In this document: in pieces, positions 51,506 to 60,294 of the stretch
Position numbering within the stretch: position 1 is the stretch's first letter
How the letters are laid out: each line of letters begins with the position of its first letter
Source of the DNA: Aeromicrobium wangtongii
Lineage (GTDB): Bacteria; Actinomycetota; Actinomycetes; Propionibacteriales; Nocardioidaceae
NCBI RefSeq assembly: GCF_024584515.1
Contig: NZ_CP102173.1
Span: forward strand, 2,852,001-2,916,000
Length of the DNA: 64,000 nt
Reading direction: 5' to 3'
The notes under the pieces: model-generated
Told to the model about the DNA's origin: nothing
The model's database searches: none
What the model saw: only the letters and a program-made list of their open reading frames with translations
Made by a program: the position numbers and the translations under genes

Positions 51506-52876
51506 TCAGTCGAGCCGGTGCAACCGGCGGGCCGCCTCGGCCACCGAGCCGGACATCGAGGGGTAGACCGTGAAGGCGTCCGCCACCTGGTCGACGGTCA
51601 ACGAGGAGGACACCGCCAGCGACAGCGCGTGGATCAGCTCGCTGGCGCGCGGAGCGACCACCACTCCCCCGACCACGATGCCCACGCCGCGCCGGCAGAA
51701 GATCTTGACGAAGCCGTCGTGGACTCCCTGCATCTTGGCGCGGGGGTTCGAGGCCAGCGGCAGCATCGCGACATCGATCTGCAGATCACTGCCCTCGACC
51801 TGCTGCTGCGACATGCCGACCGTCGCGATCTCCGGTGAGGTGAAGACATTGCTGGAGACCTTGGTCAGGTCGAGCGGGCGCACGGCGTCACCGAGCAGGT
51901 GCGACATGGCGATCCGACCCTGCTGGGCGGCGACGGAGGCCAGCATCAGGACGCCCGTGCAGTCACCGGCGGCGTAGATCCCGCGCACGCTGGTGCGGGA
52001 CACCCGGTCGACCTTGATGAACCCGCCGTCGTCGAGCACGACGCCCACGTCCTCCAGGCCGAGGCCCGCGGTGTTGGGGATCGAGCCGAGCGCCAGCAGG
52101 CAGTGCGAGCCCTCGACGGTCCGCCCGTCGGTCAGCGTCACGAGGACGCCGGTCTCCGTGCGCGCGACCGAGGCCATGCGGGAGTTGCCCATCACCGTCA
52201 TGCCGCGCCGCGTGAAGACGTCCTCGATGACATTGGCGGCGTCGACGTCCTCGCCGGGCAGCACCCGGTCGCGGCTCGACACGAGGGTGACCGCGGCACC
52301 GAGGCCGTTGTAGGCACTGGCGAACTCCGCGCCCGTGACACCCGAGCCGACCACGATCATGTGCTCGGGCAGCTCCTGCAGTCCGTAGACCTGCTCCCAG
52401 GTGAGGATGCGCTCCCCATCGGGCTGCGCATCGGCGCTGACCCGGGGATGCGCGCCCGTCGCGACGAGGATGGCATCGCTCTCGATGCGGCGCGGGCCGT
52501 CCGCGGTCTCGGCGACGACGACGCCGGGGGCCTCGATCATCGCGGTGCCGGAGATCATCGTGACCCCGCTGGCGGTGAGGCGGTGGGCGATGTCGGCCGA
52601 CTGGGCCTGGGCCAGGGAGAGCACGCGGGCGTCGACGGACGCCAGATCGGCGCGGATCGATGCGGGCACCTGCACGCCCAGCTCGCCGGCGGTGCTGACG
52701 TCGGTCAGCAGGTCAGAGGTCGCGATGAGGGTCTTGCTGGGCACGCAGTCGGTCAGGACCGTGGACCCGCCGATGCCGTCACGCTCGACGAGCGTGACCT
52801 CTGCACCCAGCCTTGCGGCGACCAGCGCCGCCTCGTATCCACCAGGTCCGCCGCCGACGATCGTTACATGAGCCAC
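51506..52876 (-). CDS. lpdA: LpdA-type NAD(P)H-quinone reductase (flavoprotein disulfide reductase family)
   Basis: 456 residues from GTG 52876, placed 6 bases after GACAAT (a possible -10); GTG 52894 would add six residues. FAD motif VTIVGGGPGGYEAALVAARLGAEVTLVE, the active-site segment GGSTVLTDCVPSKTLIA, NAD motif MIVVGSGVTGAEFASAYNGLGA, and GIYAAGDCTGVLMLASVAAQQGRIA. The redox-active CxxxxC of lipoamide dehydrogenases is incomplete: only one Cys is present, as in mycobacterial LpdA (Rv3303c). It therefore should not reduce lipoamide but may reduce quinones. The sequence separates from heme oxygenase by 51 bases. Confidence 0.88.
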   Translation of the reverse strand: MAHVTIVGGGPGGYEAALVAARLGAEVTLVERDGIGGSTVLTDCVPSKTLIATSDLLTDVSTAGELGVQVPASIRADLASVDARVLSLAQAQSADIAHRLTASGVTMISGTAMIEAPGVVVAETADGPRRIESDAILVATGAHPRVSADAQPDGERILTWEQVYGLQELPEHMIVVGSGVTGAEFASAYNGLGAAVTLVSSRDRVLPGEDVDAANVIEDVFTRRGMTVMGNSRMASVARTETGVLVTLTDGRTVEGSHCLLALGSIPNTAGLGLEDVGVVLDDGGFIKVDRVSRTSVRGIYAAGDCTGVLMLASVAAQQGRIAMSHLLGDAVRPLDLTKVSSNVFTSPEIATVGMSQQQVEGSDLQIDVAMLPLASNPRAKMQGVHDGFVKIFCRRGVGIVVGGVVVAPRASELIHALSLAVSSSLTVDQVADAFTVYPSMSGSVAEAARRLHRLD

Positions 52877-52927
52877 CTCGCCATTGTCGCTCACCGCACC
52901 AGCCGCGGGCGAATCGCCTGCCGGGCG

Positions 52928-53578
52928 CTAGCGCGCGTACCGGTCCAGGTGCGTCGTCATCTCGGCGAAGATGCCGCCATTGAGGGCGAAGGCGACCTTG
53001 ACCTCGTCGAGGACGCGCTGACGCTCGGCCTCGTCGAGCGGCAGGCCGTCCAGCCGGGCCCGGTAGTCGTCCTTGTAGACCTTGGGCTTGGTGATGGCGT
53101 CGAACTCGTAGAAGGCGACCCCGGCCCCGTCGAGGCCGAACTCGCGGCTGATGATGCGCCCGATCGCCTGGCCGCCGGACAGGTCGCCGAGGTAGCGCGT
53201 GTAGTGGTGCGCCACGAACAGTCCGCCCCACTCGGCCGACGCCCGGATGCGCGCGACATAGGCATCCGTGGCCGGGCTCTGGACGTCGACGCGTCCCCAG
53301 TGGTCGAGATCGGCATCGATCGTGCCGAGCCGCTCGATCGCGGGATCGATCACCGCCGAGGCCAGCGGGTCGTCGGCCAGCTCGGCCGCCGTGGTCTCGA
53401 GGGCCTCGTACACCCGGCGCAGGAGGGTCAGGAAGTGCGTGTATCCGGCCTCGTTGATGCGTCCGGCCATCAGCTCGGACATGAAGTCCGAACCCTCGGC
53501 CGCGGTGTGCTCCGACCGCGAACCCGTGCGCAGCAGGGCCGACAGGGAGATCGCCTGGTTCTCGGCGGTGACGGTCAT
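52928..53578 (-). CDS. hmuO: Heme oxygenase (biliverdin-producing)
   Basis: 216 residues from ATG 53578. HO signatures: SLSALLRTGSRSEHTAAEGSDFM (proximal heme His in SEH), FLTLLRRVYEALETT, FVAHHYTRYLGDLSGGQAIGRI (distal helix with GDLSGG) and FYEFDAITKPKVYKDDYRARLDGL. It opens heme to release iron, biliverdin and CO in the cytosol. It diverges from the hmuTUV heme-import operon, and the 174-base control region carries iron-box-like sites and a tandem palindromic repeat. The frame extends to 53659 through that repeat, but ATG 53578 fits the family start. Confidence 0.93.
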   Translation of the reverse strand: MTVTAENQAISLSALLRTGSRSEHTAAEGSDFMSELMAGRINEAGYTHFLTLLRRVYEALETTAAELADDPLASAVIDPAIERLGTIDADLDHWGRVDVQSPATDAYVARIRASAEWGGLFVAHHYTRYLGDLSGGQAIGRIISREFGLDGAGVAFYEFDAITKPKVYKDDYRARLDGLPLDEAERQRVLDEVKVAFALNGGIFAEMTTHLDRYAR

Positions 53579-53617
53579 GGATGGCTCCTGGCTGTGGGGA
53601 AAACGGATGTCCGAAGG

Positions 53618-53659
53618 ATTATGACACAAAGTCAGCATGTTCTGACAGAGTGTCAGCAC
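53618..53659 (-). promoter_or_regulatory. Two tandem 21-bp palindrome-bearing repeats in the hmuO promoter
   Basis: On the minus strand two 21-bp copies follow each other (53659-53639 and 53638-53618), both containing TGCTGAC and TGTCA. The first holds the dyad CTGACA-CTC-TGTCAG, the second TGAC-TTTGT-GTCA. The second copy ends in CATAAT, which could be the hmuO -10. Tandem dyads over a promoter suggest a specific repressor or activator, distinct from the iron-box sites next to them. Confidence 0.65.
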
Positions 53660-53668
53660 AAAAGCTTC

Positions 53669-53702
53669 TTAGGCGAGCCTTCCTAATGTTAGTCTACCCT
53701 TG
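53669..53702. promoter_or_regulatory. Two overlapping iron-box-like (IdeR/DtxR) sites between hmuO and hmuT
   Basis: TTAGGCGAGCCTTCCTAA (53669-53686) and TAATGTTAGTCTACCCTTG (53684-53702) each resemble the DtxR/IdeR consensus TTAGGTTAGSCTAACCTAA; the second matches at 13 of 19 positions and the first matches both half-sites with one base missing. TAGTCT within the second is a candidate hmuT -10. Iron-dependent repression of both divergent units is expected. This is inference; binding is unproven. Confidence 0.6.
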
Positions 53703-53752
53703 CTTACCGGTCGGGGGGCCGCAAAATCACGCAGAGATGAGGAAACAGAAAC

Positions 53753-54856
53753 GTGCATCGCCTTGCTCGCGCCCTGCCGATCCGAGCCGCGGCCGCCGTT
53801 CTGGCGATGGGTCTCGTGGCGTCCTGCGGAACCGGATCGGACACCGGCAGCGCCTCCGAGGAGGGGAAGGCGGTCGATCTGGCGTCGGCCTCGCTGCTGG
53901 ACGACCCGAAGGGCTACGTGGGCCCTGCGCACGCCCCCATGCCGGAGACCGCGATCGACCCGGTCGCGGACGACCCCACTCCCCGCCTGCCCGCCACGGT
54001 GACCGACAGCCAGGGCACCAAGGTCACCGTGACCGATGCCAGCCGCATCCTCGCGCTCGACATCTACGGCACCATCTCCCAGACGGTCTTCGAGCTCGGC
54101 CTCGGTGACCGCGTCGTCGGACGTGACGTGTCGACCCAGTTCGCCGAGGCCAAGAAGCTGCCACTGGTCACCAGCAGTGGCCACGACCTGAACGCCGAGG
54201 CGATCCTCGAGCTCGACCCGACCGTCATCCTGACGGACACCTCGCTGGGCCCGTGGGACGTCGTCCTGCAGATGCGCGATGCCGGCATCCCCGTCGTCGT
54301 CGTCGACCCCAGCCGCAGCCTCGACAACGTGGGCAGCCTGACCCAGGAGATTGCCGACGCCCTGGGCGTGGGCCCGGAGGGCGAGATCCTGGCCGACCGG
54401 ATCTCCCAGCAGACCGCCAAGACCGCAGCCGCGATCGCCGCGGTCGCGCCGTCGGACGTGAAGGACAAGCTGCGCACGGTCTTCCTGTACGTGCGTGGCC
54501 AGGCCGGCGTCTACTACATGTTCGGGCAGGACTCCGGCGCTGACGGCCTGATCGAGGCACTGGGTGGCTACGACGTCAGCGGCGAGATCGCCTGGAAGGG
54601 CATGAAGCCGGTCAACGACGAGGGCATCATCTCCGCGCAGCCCGATCTGATCCTGATGATGTCCGACGGGCTCAGCTCGGTGGGCGGCGTCGACGGGCTG
54701 CTCGACCGGTTGCCCGCGATCGCGCAGACCCCGGCGGGCAAGAACCGGCGCATCGTCGACATGCGCGACAACGCGATCCTGAGCTTCGGCCCCCGCACCG
54801 CGGACATCCTCAACTCGCTGGCCGTCGCGATCTACGCACCCGAGTCGCTGTCGTGA
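53753..54856 (+). CDS. hmuT: Heme ABC transporter substrate-binding lipoprotein
   Basis: 367 residues from GTG 53753 with GAGGAAA upstream. A lipoprotein signal ends in LVASC (Cys25). The mature protein is a cluster A-II heme/siderophore-binding fold: SRILALDIYGTISQTVFELGLGDRVVGRDVSTQF, GHDLNAEAILELDPTVILTDTSLGPWDVVLQMRDAGIPVVVVD, and MFGQDSGADGLIEALGGYDVSGEIAWKGMKPVNDEGIISAQPDLILMM. It should hand heme to HmuU. It is first in the operon, translationally coupled to hmuU (GTGA overlap). Confidence 0.92.
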   Translation: MHRLARALPIRAAAAVLAMGLVASCGTGSDTGSASEEGKAVDLASASLLDDPKGYVGPAHAPMPETAIDPVADDPTPRLPATVTDSQGTKVTVTDASRILALDIYGTISQTVFELGLGDRVVGRDVSTQFAEAKKLPLVTSSGHDLNAEAILELDPTVILTDTSLGPWDVVLQMRDAGIPVVVVDPSRSLDNVGSLTQEIADALGVGPEGEILADRISQQTAKTAAAIAAVAPSDVKDKLRTVFLYVRGQAGVYYMFGQDSGADGLIEALGGYDVSGEIAWKGMKPVNDEGIISAQPDLILMMSDGLSSVGGVDGLLDRLPAIAQTPAGKNRRIVDMRDNAILSFGPRTADILNSLAVAIYAPESLS

Positions 54857-55953
54857 CGGCCACGATGCCGGAGCGTCGCACGACGCCCGACACCGACCTG
54901 CCGGCGCTGCCGGCCAGCCGGTCACGACTCGTGACCGCGGTGTTCGTGGTGCTGCTCGTCGCCGCGGCCGTCCTGACGGTGTTCGCCGCCGGACGCGGAC
55001 AGCTGGAAATTCCGGCCGGTGAGGTGTGGGGCTCGATCATGCACCGGCTGGGGCTGGACCTCGGGACGATGCCGACCCACCCGCAGGGCGACAACACGCT
55101 GTGGCAGGTGCGGTTCCCACGCATCGCCATGGCGCTGCTGGTGGGCGCAGCCCTCGCGGCGGCCGGGACGATGATGCAAGGCATCTTCGGCAACCCCCTG
55201 GCCGAGCCCAGCGTCGTGGGGGTGTCGACCGGTGCGGCCTTCGCGGCGGCTGTCGTCATCGTCTTCCAGATCCAGTTCCTCGGCAGCTGGACGGTGGCGC
55301 TGTTCGCCTTCGTCGGCGGCCTGGTGACGACCCTGGCGGTCTACTTCTTGTCGCGTGCCGACGGACGCACCGAGGTCGTGACGCTGGTGCTCACCGGCAT
55401 CGCGGTCAACGCGGTGTGCAGCGCCGGCCTGGCGATGATGATCTTCCTCGGCGACACCGCCGCGCGCGAGCAGATCATCTTCTGGCAGCTCGGCAGCCTG
55501 AACGGCACCCGCTGGGACCACGTCTGGGTCGTCGCGCCCCTGGTGGTCCTGGGCATCGTCGGCACGATGCTCATGGCCCGCAAGCTCGACGTCCTGTCCC
55601 TGGGTGATCGTGCCGCGCGCCACGTCGGCATCGACGTCGAACGGCTGCGGCTCGTGGCGATCGTGCTGGTCGCCCTGCTGACCGCGGCCGCCGTGGCCTT
55701 CGCCGGCATCATCGCCTTCGTCGGCCTGGTCGTCCCCCACCTCATGCGGATGATCCTCGGACCGGGCCACCGCGTGCTCGTCCCGGCCAGCGCCCTGGCG
55801 GGAGCGGTGCTGCTGCTCGGTGCCGACCTGATCGCCCGCACCGCGATGGCCTACGCCGATCTGCCGATCGGCATGCTGACCTCGCTCGTCGGCGGTCCGT
55901 TCTTCTTCTGGCTGCTGCGACGCACGCGCAAGAGTGCCGGCGGATGGGCGTGA
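54853..55953 (+). CDS. hmuU: Heme ABC transporter permease
   Basis: 366 residues from GTG 54853. About ten membrane helices of the FecCD/BtuC family: RLVTAVFVVLLVAAAVLTVFAAGRG at the N-terminus, RFPRIAMALLVGAALAAAGTMMQGIFGNPLAEPSVVGVSTGAAF (the conserved substrate-path block), VVLTGIAVNAVCSAGLAMM-type helix, and GIIAFVGLVVPHLMRMILGPGHR (coupling region). It forms the membrane channel with HmuV as ATPase. Confidence 0.93.
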   Translation: MTATMPERRTTPDTDLPALPASRSRLVTAVFVVLLVAAAVLTVFAAGRGQLEIPAGEVWGSIMHRLGLDLGTMPTHPQGDNTLWQVRFPRIAMALLVGAALAAAGTMMQGIFGNPLAEPSVVGVSTGAAFAAAVVIVFQIQFLGSWTVALFAFVGGLVTTLAVYFLSRADGRTEVVTLVLTGIAVNAVCSAGLAMMIFLGDTAAREQIIFWQLGSLNGTRWDHVWVVAPLVVLGIVGTMLMARKLDVLSLGDRAARHVGIDVERLRLVAIVLVALLTAAAVAFAGIIAFVGLVVPHLMRMILGPGHRVLVPASALAGAVLLLGADLIARTAMAYADLPIGMLTSLVGGPFFFWLLRRTRKSAGGWA

Positions 55954-56756
55954 ATGACATGACACTCCAGCTCACCGACGTCTCTGCCGAGCTCGGCGGA
56001 CACCCCGTCCTGCACGACGTGACCCTCGAGGTCCGTCCCGGCGAGCTCGTCGCGCTCGTCGGCCCCAACGGCGCGGGCAAGACGACGCTGCTCAGCGTCA
56101 TGGCCGGCGACATCACCCCCACCTCGGGCACCGCCTGCCTGGACGGGACGGAGCTGCGCCGCTGGAAGATCGCGGACCTGGCGCGCGAGCGGGCGGTGCT
56201 CCCGCAGGAGCAGCGGCTCGCCTTCGGCTTCCGCGTCGTCGACGTCGTCCGGATGGGACGCGCGCCGTGGGCGCGTCGCCCCGAGGAGGATCTGGACGAC
56301 GTCATCGTGGCCGAGTCGATGCGACAGACCGATGTCGACGCCATGGCCGACCGCGCCTTCCCGACGCTGTCCGGCGGCGAGAAGGCCCGCACCTCGTTCG
56401 CGCGGGTCCTGGCCCAGCAGACCTCGCTGGTGCTGCTGGACGAGCCGACCGCCGCCCTGGACATCCGGCACTCCGAGCAGGTCCTGTCACGGGCCCGCCG
56501 GCTGGCCGCCGACGGTCATGCCGTCGTGGCGGTGCTGCACGACCTGACCGTCGCGGCCGCGCACGCCGACCGCATCTGCGTCCTGGCCGACGGGCGCCTG
56601 CGTGCCGACGGACCACCCGCGCAGGTGCTGACGCCCGAGCTCGTCGCGGAGGTCTACGGCCATCCCGTTGACGTCATCACCCATCAAGGACGCACGATTG
56701 TCCTGCCCCACCTCGTCCCCATCGATCAGGAGGCCTCATGCGCACCCGTGCACTAG
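55944..56756 (+). CDS. hmuV: Heme ABC transporter ATP-binding protein
   Basis: 270 residues from ATG 55944; GTG 55950 would give a GTGA overlap with hmuU and is a real alternative. Walker A GPNGAGKTT, Q-loop region LPQEQRLAFGFRVVDVVRMGR, signature LSGGEKARTSFARVLAQQ, Walker B LVLLDEPTAALDIRHSE and switch VVAVLHDLTVAAAHADRI. It powers HmuU. The 3' end overlaps the start of the next surface-protein gene by 19 bases. Confidence 0.93.
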   Translation: MGVNDMTLQLTDVSAELGGHPVLHDVTLEVRPGELVALVGPNGAGKTTLLSVMAGDITPTSGTACLDGTELRRWKIADLARERAVLPQEQRLAFGFRVVDVVRMGRAPWARRPEEDLDDVIVAESMRQTDVDAMADRAFPTLSGGEKARTSFARVLAQQTSLVLLDEPTAALDIRHSEQVLSRARRLAADGHAVVAVLHDLTVAAAHADRICVLADGRLRADGPPAQVLTPELVAEVYGHPVDVITHQGRTIVLPHLVPIDQEASCAPVH

Positions 56757-57862
56757 GCACCGTCCTCGCCTCGGCCGTCGTCGCGACGGCCCTGCTGGCG
56801 CCCACCGCGGCCCACGCCGCCGGCAGCGTGTCCGTCCGCAACGAGCAGGGCAAGGCGGAGGCCGACACGACCTACTCGACCACGATCACGGTCACGGGGT
56901 CGGGCTTCCAGTCCGTCAAGAACGCCCACGGCGGAGTGTACGTCGCCTTCGGCACGGTCTCCGGCACGTGGCGGCCCAGTCAGGGCGGGGTCACCGGCAA
57001 GAACTACCGCTACGTCCCCGACACGGAGGCGAAGGGCAACAAGGGCTACCTGCGCTATGTCGCCTTCCCCGGCAGCGACACCGCGGCCAGCGCCAACGGA
57101 GGGACGCTCAAGAACGGCCGGTTCACGACGACGCTGACGATCCCCGGGCCGAAGTTCCAGACGTACGACCGCAACAACAACGTCACGACGGTCGACTGCC
57201 TGAAGGTGCGCTGCGGTGTCATCACCTTCGGCGCCCACGGCGTCAAGAACGCCAACAACGAGACGTTCACCCCGGTCAAGTTCACCAAGCTCTCCGGTGC
57301 CCAGGCGGTCACGGAGCCCGAGTCCCAGACCGAGGCGGAGTCCCAGACCCAGACCGAGCCCGAGAACGCCGAGGAGCCCTCGCCCGCCGCGGCCACGCTC
57401 GTCACCCCCGCGCCGCCGGCGAGCAGGAAGGCCACCGGGGCGATCACGATCGACCGCCGCACCGCGGTGCAGGGACGGGTGATGGCCTTCACCGCCGTCG
57501 GATTCGCGCCGGGCGAGCAGGTCATCGCCGTGCTCGACGACGGTGTCGCGGCGGTCGGCCCCATCGTCACCGGCGCCAATGGCGAGCTTGCGGCGGCCAT
57601 CCAGGTGCCCGCCGGCACCTCGCCGGGCACGCACACCCTGCGTCTCACGGCCGCGGGCTCGGGCACCGAGCTCCAGCAGAACTTCCCGGTGGCGGCCGAG
57701 GAGGGACCGAGGTCCTCTTCCGCGACGAAGGGTGAGGACCAAGAGTGGTTGCCGTGGGCTGCTGCCGCTGCGGCTGCGGTCCTGTTCCTGCTGGCGGTGG
57801 CATTTGCCGTCGTCCGCACCCGCCGCCTTCGATCCGCGAACGGAGCCGATCATGCGAGCTGA
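56738..57862 (+). CDS. Surface protein with Ig-like domain, membrane-anchored (heme locus)
   Basis: 374 residues from ATG 56738 with AGGAGG. Signal peptide ([23 protein letters not shown]). The N-module (about 30-185) reads [52 protein letters not shown] and [10 protein letters not shown] related module occurs in the protein at 59320. A Glu/Gln/Thr linker follows, then a second Ig-like part ([36 protein letters not shown]...[14 protein letters not shown]). A C-terminal TM ([20 protein letters not shown]) with Arg tail ends it. By position it should help heme capture at the surface; that is inference. Confidence 0.82.
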   Translation: MRTRALGTVLASAVVATALLAPTAAHAAGSVSVRNEQGKAEADTTYSTTITVTGSGFQSVKNAHGGVYVAFGTVSGTWRPSQGGVTGKNYRYVPDTEAKGNKGYLRYVAFPGSDTAASANGGTLKNGRFTTTLTIPGPKFQTYDRNNNVTTVDCLKVRCGVITFGAHGVKNANNETFTPVKFTKLSGAQAVTEPESQTEAESQTQTEPENAEEPSPAAATLVTPAPPASRKATGAITIDRRTAVQGRVMAFTAVGFAPGEQVIAVLDDGVAAVGPIVTGANGELAAAIQVPAGTSPGTHTLRLTAAGSGTELQQNFPVAAEEGPRSSSATKGEDQEWLPWAAAAAAAVLFLLAVAFAVVRTRRLRSANGADHAS

Positions 57863-59255
57863 CCCTCGTCCCCTGGTCGCCGCCGTGCTGGCGGCGCTGC
57901 TGATGCTGGGCGCTCCGCTGTCGGCCCAGGGCGAGGAGGCTGCGCCGAGCGCGGCAACGCCGACGTCCGCCACCCCGGACCCGTCCCCGACCGCGACCCC
58001 GGATCCCACTCCCTCGCCCAGCCCGACTCCCTCGCCCAGCCCGACTCCCTCGGCGAGCCCGACGCCGAGCCCTTCGCCGACGCCGAGCCCTTCGCCGAGC
58101 CCGACGCCGACGCCGAGCCCGACGGTCGAGACACCGACCGGCACGACGCTCAAGGACGCCCAGCTGAGGTGGAGCCTGAACTCCCTGCTGCACCAAGCGC
58201 CGCACTTCGGAAAGAACTTCCTCACCGCGGGCCTGCTGGCCGACACCGAGGGCGGTGAGATGCCGTCGAGCCGGTGGAGGCAGTCCGAGGGCGCGGTCCG
58301 CATCGAGCGCGCCTCGGGCGGCTCGTACGTGCCGGCCACCTGGGAGGGCTTCGGCACCGGCGCCGACCACCAGGTCGTGATCAACGGCGGCACCGGGACG
58401 GTCGACGCCGCGGCGGGGTCGGCGCGCATCGCGTGGCGCGGCAGCTTCGGTGTCGCCCGGTACTCCGGCATGACCGGTTTCTCGGTCTCCGATCCGGTGC
58501 TGATCGTCCAGAACGGCACCGGACGGCTCGAGGGCACGATGAGCGGTTTCGGTGTGTCCCGCGACGGCAATGGCTCGGGCGGCGCCAGCGGCCCCCTCGC
58601 CAGCACCACCGTGGTGCTGGCCGAGCTCGGCAAGGTCGACCTGTCGAAGCCGGCCGGCCTGACCGCGACCCCGGTGTTCTACGGCGTCAAGGTGGCGCAC
58701 ACCGAGCAGCGCCAGGACCCCAAGAAGGGGTGGGGATCGTTTCCGGCCGACTTCATCAAGTTCGTCGACCAGGTCGGGCAGGCCCCGTTCTGGATGACCA
58801 GCGGCTCCGATGACGACCTCAAGCCCGGCTTGCCGGTCGCGATCAGCTTCGACGCCGCCGCCCCGCTCGCCGTCACCCCTCCCCCGGTGAAGAAGAAGAC
58901 CAAGAAGCCGACGGTCTCCAACCCCACCAAGAAGGCTCCCGCCGGCGCTCCGGCCACGGGACCCTCCACCGGACCGTCGGCCGGGCTGCCGACGGGGCCG
59001 TCCGCTCCGCTGAGCTCGGCGAGCGTGCCCCCGTTCGTCCCGCTCAGCACTTCCGAGCTGTCCGCGCTGCCGGCGGCCGTCCCCGCCTCGGCGGCATACC
59101 GCAACTCAGCGTCGATGATGTCCGCGCCCACGGTGCTGACCGCCCCGGACGGCCGAGCCTCGGAGCTCGGCTGGTGGGTCGCCGTGACATTCCTGCTGAT
59201 GGCCGCCGCTGCGGTCGCCGGTCCCACCCTGCTCATCCGACCGCGCGTCTCCTGA
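57852..59255 (+). CDS. htaA: HtaA-domain heme-binding surface protein
   Basis: 467 residues. Signal peptide ([19 protein letters not shown]), a Pro/Ser/Thr stalk (44-91), then a single HtaA domain (about 100-333): [82 protein letters not shown] and [27 protein letters not shown] Lys/Pro-rich spacer and a C-terminal TM ([24 protein letters not shown]) anchor it. HtaA domains bind heme in corynebacteria and pass it to HmuT. The final block has FWM where the family usually has an aromatic residue. It overlaps the preceding gene by 11 bases. Confidence 0.87.
   Translation: MRADPRPLVAAVLAALLMLGAPLSAQGEEAAPSAATPTSATPDPSPTATPDPTPSPSPTPSPSPTPSASPTPSPSPTPSPSPSPTPTPSPTVETPTGTTLKDAQLRWSLNSLLHQAPHFGKNFLTAGLLADTEGGEMPSSRWRQSEGAVRIERASGGSYVPATWEGFGTGADHQVVINGGTGTVDAAAGSARIAWRGSFGVARYSGMTGFSVSDPVLIVQNGTGRLEGTMSGFGVSRDGNGSGGASGPLASTTVVLAELGKVDLSKPAGLTATPVFYGVKVAHTEQRQDPKKGWGSFPADFIKFVDQVGQAPFWMTSGSDDDLKPGLPVAISFDAAAPLAVTPPPVKKKTKKPTVSNPTKKAPAGAPATGPSTGPSAGLPTGPSAPLSSASVPPFVPLSTSELSALPAAVPASAAYRNSASMMSAPTVLTAPDGRASELGWWVAVTFLLMAAAAVAGPTLLIRPRVS
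57981..58124 (+). repeat. Low-complexity coding repeat (Pro-Ser-Pro-Thr stalk of HtaA)
   Basis: Tandem repeats of CCGACTCCCTCGCCCAGC-type DNA encode residues 44-91 of the HtaA protein, an alternating Pro/Ser/Thr stalk that would hold the heme domain away from the membrane. Copy number is likely to vary between strains. Confidence 0.85.
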
Positions 59256-59319
59256 CGTCGCCCCGCCTGAAAGCTCCCTCCCGCAGCGGCACTTCGCCGC
59301 GCCCCTTGAAAGGAAATCA

Positions 59320-60234
59320 ATGAGCAACACCATCACCCGCCCGGGCACCCGACTGCGTCGGACCCTCGCCGGCGTCGCGACGACGGCTCTTGCCGCATCG
59401 ACCCTCGCCCTGGTGCCCACCAGCGCCCAGGCCGCGAGCCAGGCGACCGTCGCCGTCAGCCAGACCTCCTTCGCCGCAGATGGCACGCAAACGGTCACGG
59501 TGACGGGCAGCGGCTTCGCCCTCGCGGACGCGACGGGCGTCCGGCCGCCTCTGGCCGGCAAGCCGGCAGGCGCCTACGTCGGAGTCGGCAAGTTCGCCGC
59601 CCAGTGGCGTCCGTCCGAGAATGCTGCCGCCGGCACGCGCAAGCTCGTCTCCGCCGACAAGGGTGGCCAGAAGTGGGCCGTCCCGGCCGACAGCATGGCC
59701 GCGATCGGTGGCGATGCGGCCGGCGCGATCGAGCTGAAGCCTGACGGCACCTTCTCCACGACGCTGACCGTGTCCAAGGCGGACATCGACAGCATCGCCG
59801 GCCTGGACGGCTCGCACGTCAACTACGGCATCTACACCTACGCGGGCAGCGGCGCCAAGGCGGCCGGCTACGAGACCTACACGCCGATCACGTTCACCGC
59901 AGCACCCCCGGCTGCCGCTCCGGCGAAGCCGTCGAAGGTCTCGGTCAAGCGCGGCTCGACCAAGAAGCCCACGACCAAGAAGACCGGCAAGACCTCGGTC
60001 ACCGTCAAGGCGCGCAGCGGTGCGGTCGTGACCGGCGGCAAGGTCAAGGTCACCTTCAAGAGCAAGGGCAAGAAGACCAAGACCAAGACGGTCACGGTCA
60101 AGAACGGCAAGGCCAACGTCACGATCCCCAAGCTCGCGAAGGGCACGTGGAAGGTCTCGGTCAAGTACCTCGGCACGGCGCAGTTCACCAAGACCGGCAC
60201 GCTCTCGCGCGGCTCGTTCACGGTCAAGAAGTAA
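59320..60234 (+). CDS. Secreted Ig-like protein (heme locus, paralogous module)
   Basis: 304 residues from ATG 59320, with AAAGGAAA upstream. Signal peptide (LAGVATTALAASTLALVPTSAQA). The first module matches the protein at 56738: QTVTVTGSGFALAD, GAYVGVGKFAAQWRPSE, GTFSTTLTVSKADI, NYGIYTYAGSG and ETYTPITFT. The second half is a Lys-rich Ig/Cna-like repeat (KTSVTVKARSGAVVTGGKVKVTFKSKGKKTKT, GKANVTIPKLAKGTWKVSVKYLG). There is no membrane anchor, so it may be released or bound to wall polymers. Its place after htaA suggests a secreted heme-scavenging accessory, by analogy only. Confidence 0.82.
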   Translation: MSNTITRPGTRLRRTLAGVATTALAASTLALVPTSAQAASQATVAVSQTSFAADGTQTVTVTGSGFALADATGVRPPLAGKPAGAYVGVGKFAAQWRPSENAAAGTRKLVSADKGGQKWAVPADSMAAIGGDAAGAIELKPDGTFSTTLTVSKADIDSIAGLDGSHVNYGIYTYAGSGAKAAGYETYTPITFTAAPPAAAPAKPSKVSVKRGSTKKPTTKKTGKTSVTVKARSGAVVTGGKVKVTFKSKGKKTKTKTVTVKNGKANVTIPKLAKGTWKVSVKYLGTAQFTKTGTLSRGSFTVKK

Positions 60235-60251
60235 CCAGCAGCACCATGCGG

Positions 60252-60277
60252 ACGGCGGGCCCCTCGGGGCCCGCCGT
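60252..60277. terminator. Hairpin terminator after the heme operon
   Basis: ACGGCGGGCCCC (60252-60263) and GGGGCCCGCCGT (60266-60277) form a perfect GC-rich stem between convergent stops of the Ig-like gene and the TetR gene. Confidence 0.85.
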
Positions 60278-60294
60278 TCGTGCGTCCGGAGCCG

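Noticed and set aside
57981-58124. DNA minisatellite unrelated to coding
   Set aside because: The repeat keeps frame and encodes a Pro/Ser/Thr stalk inside a clear signal-peptide to HtaA-domain protein.
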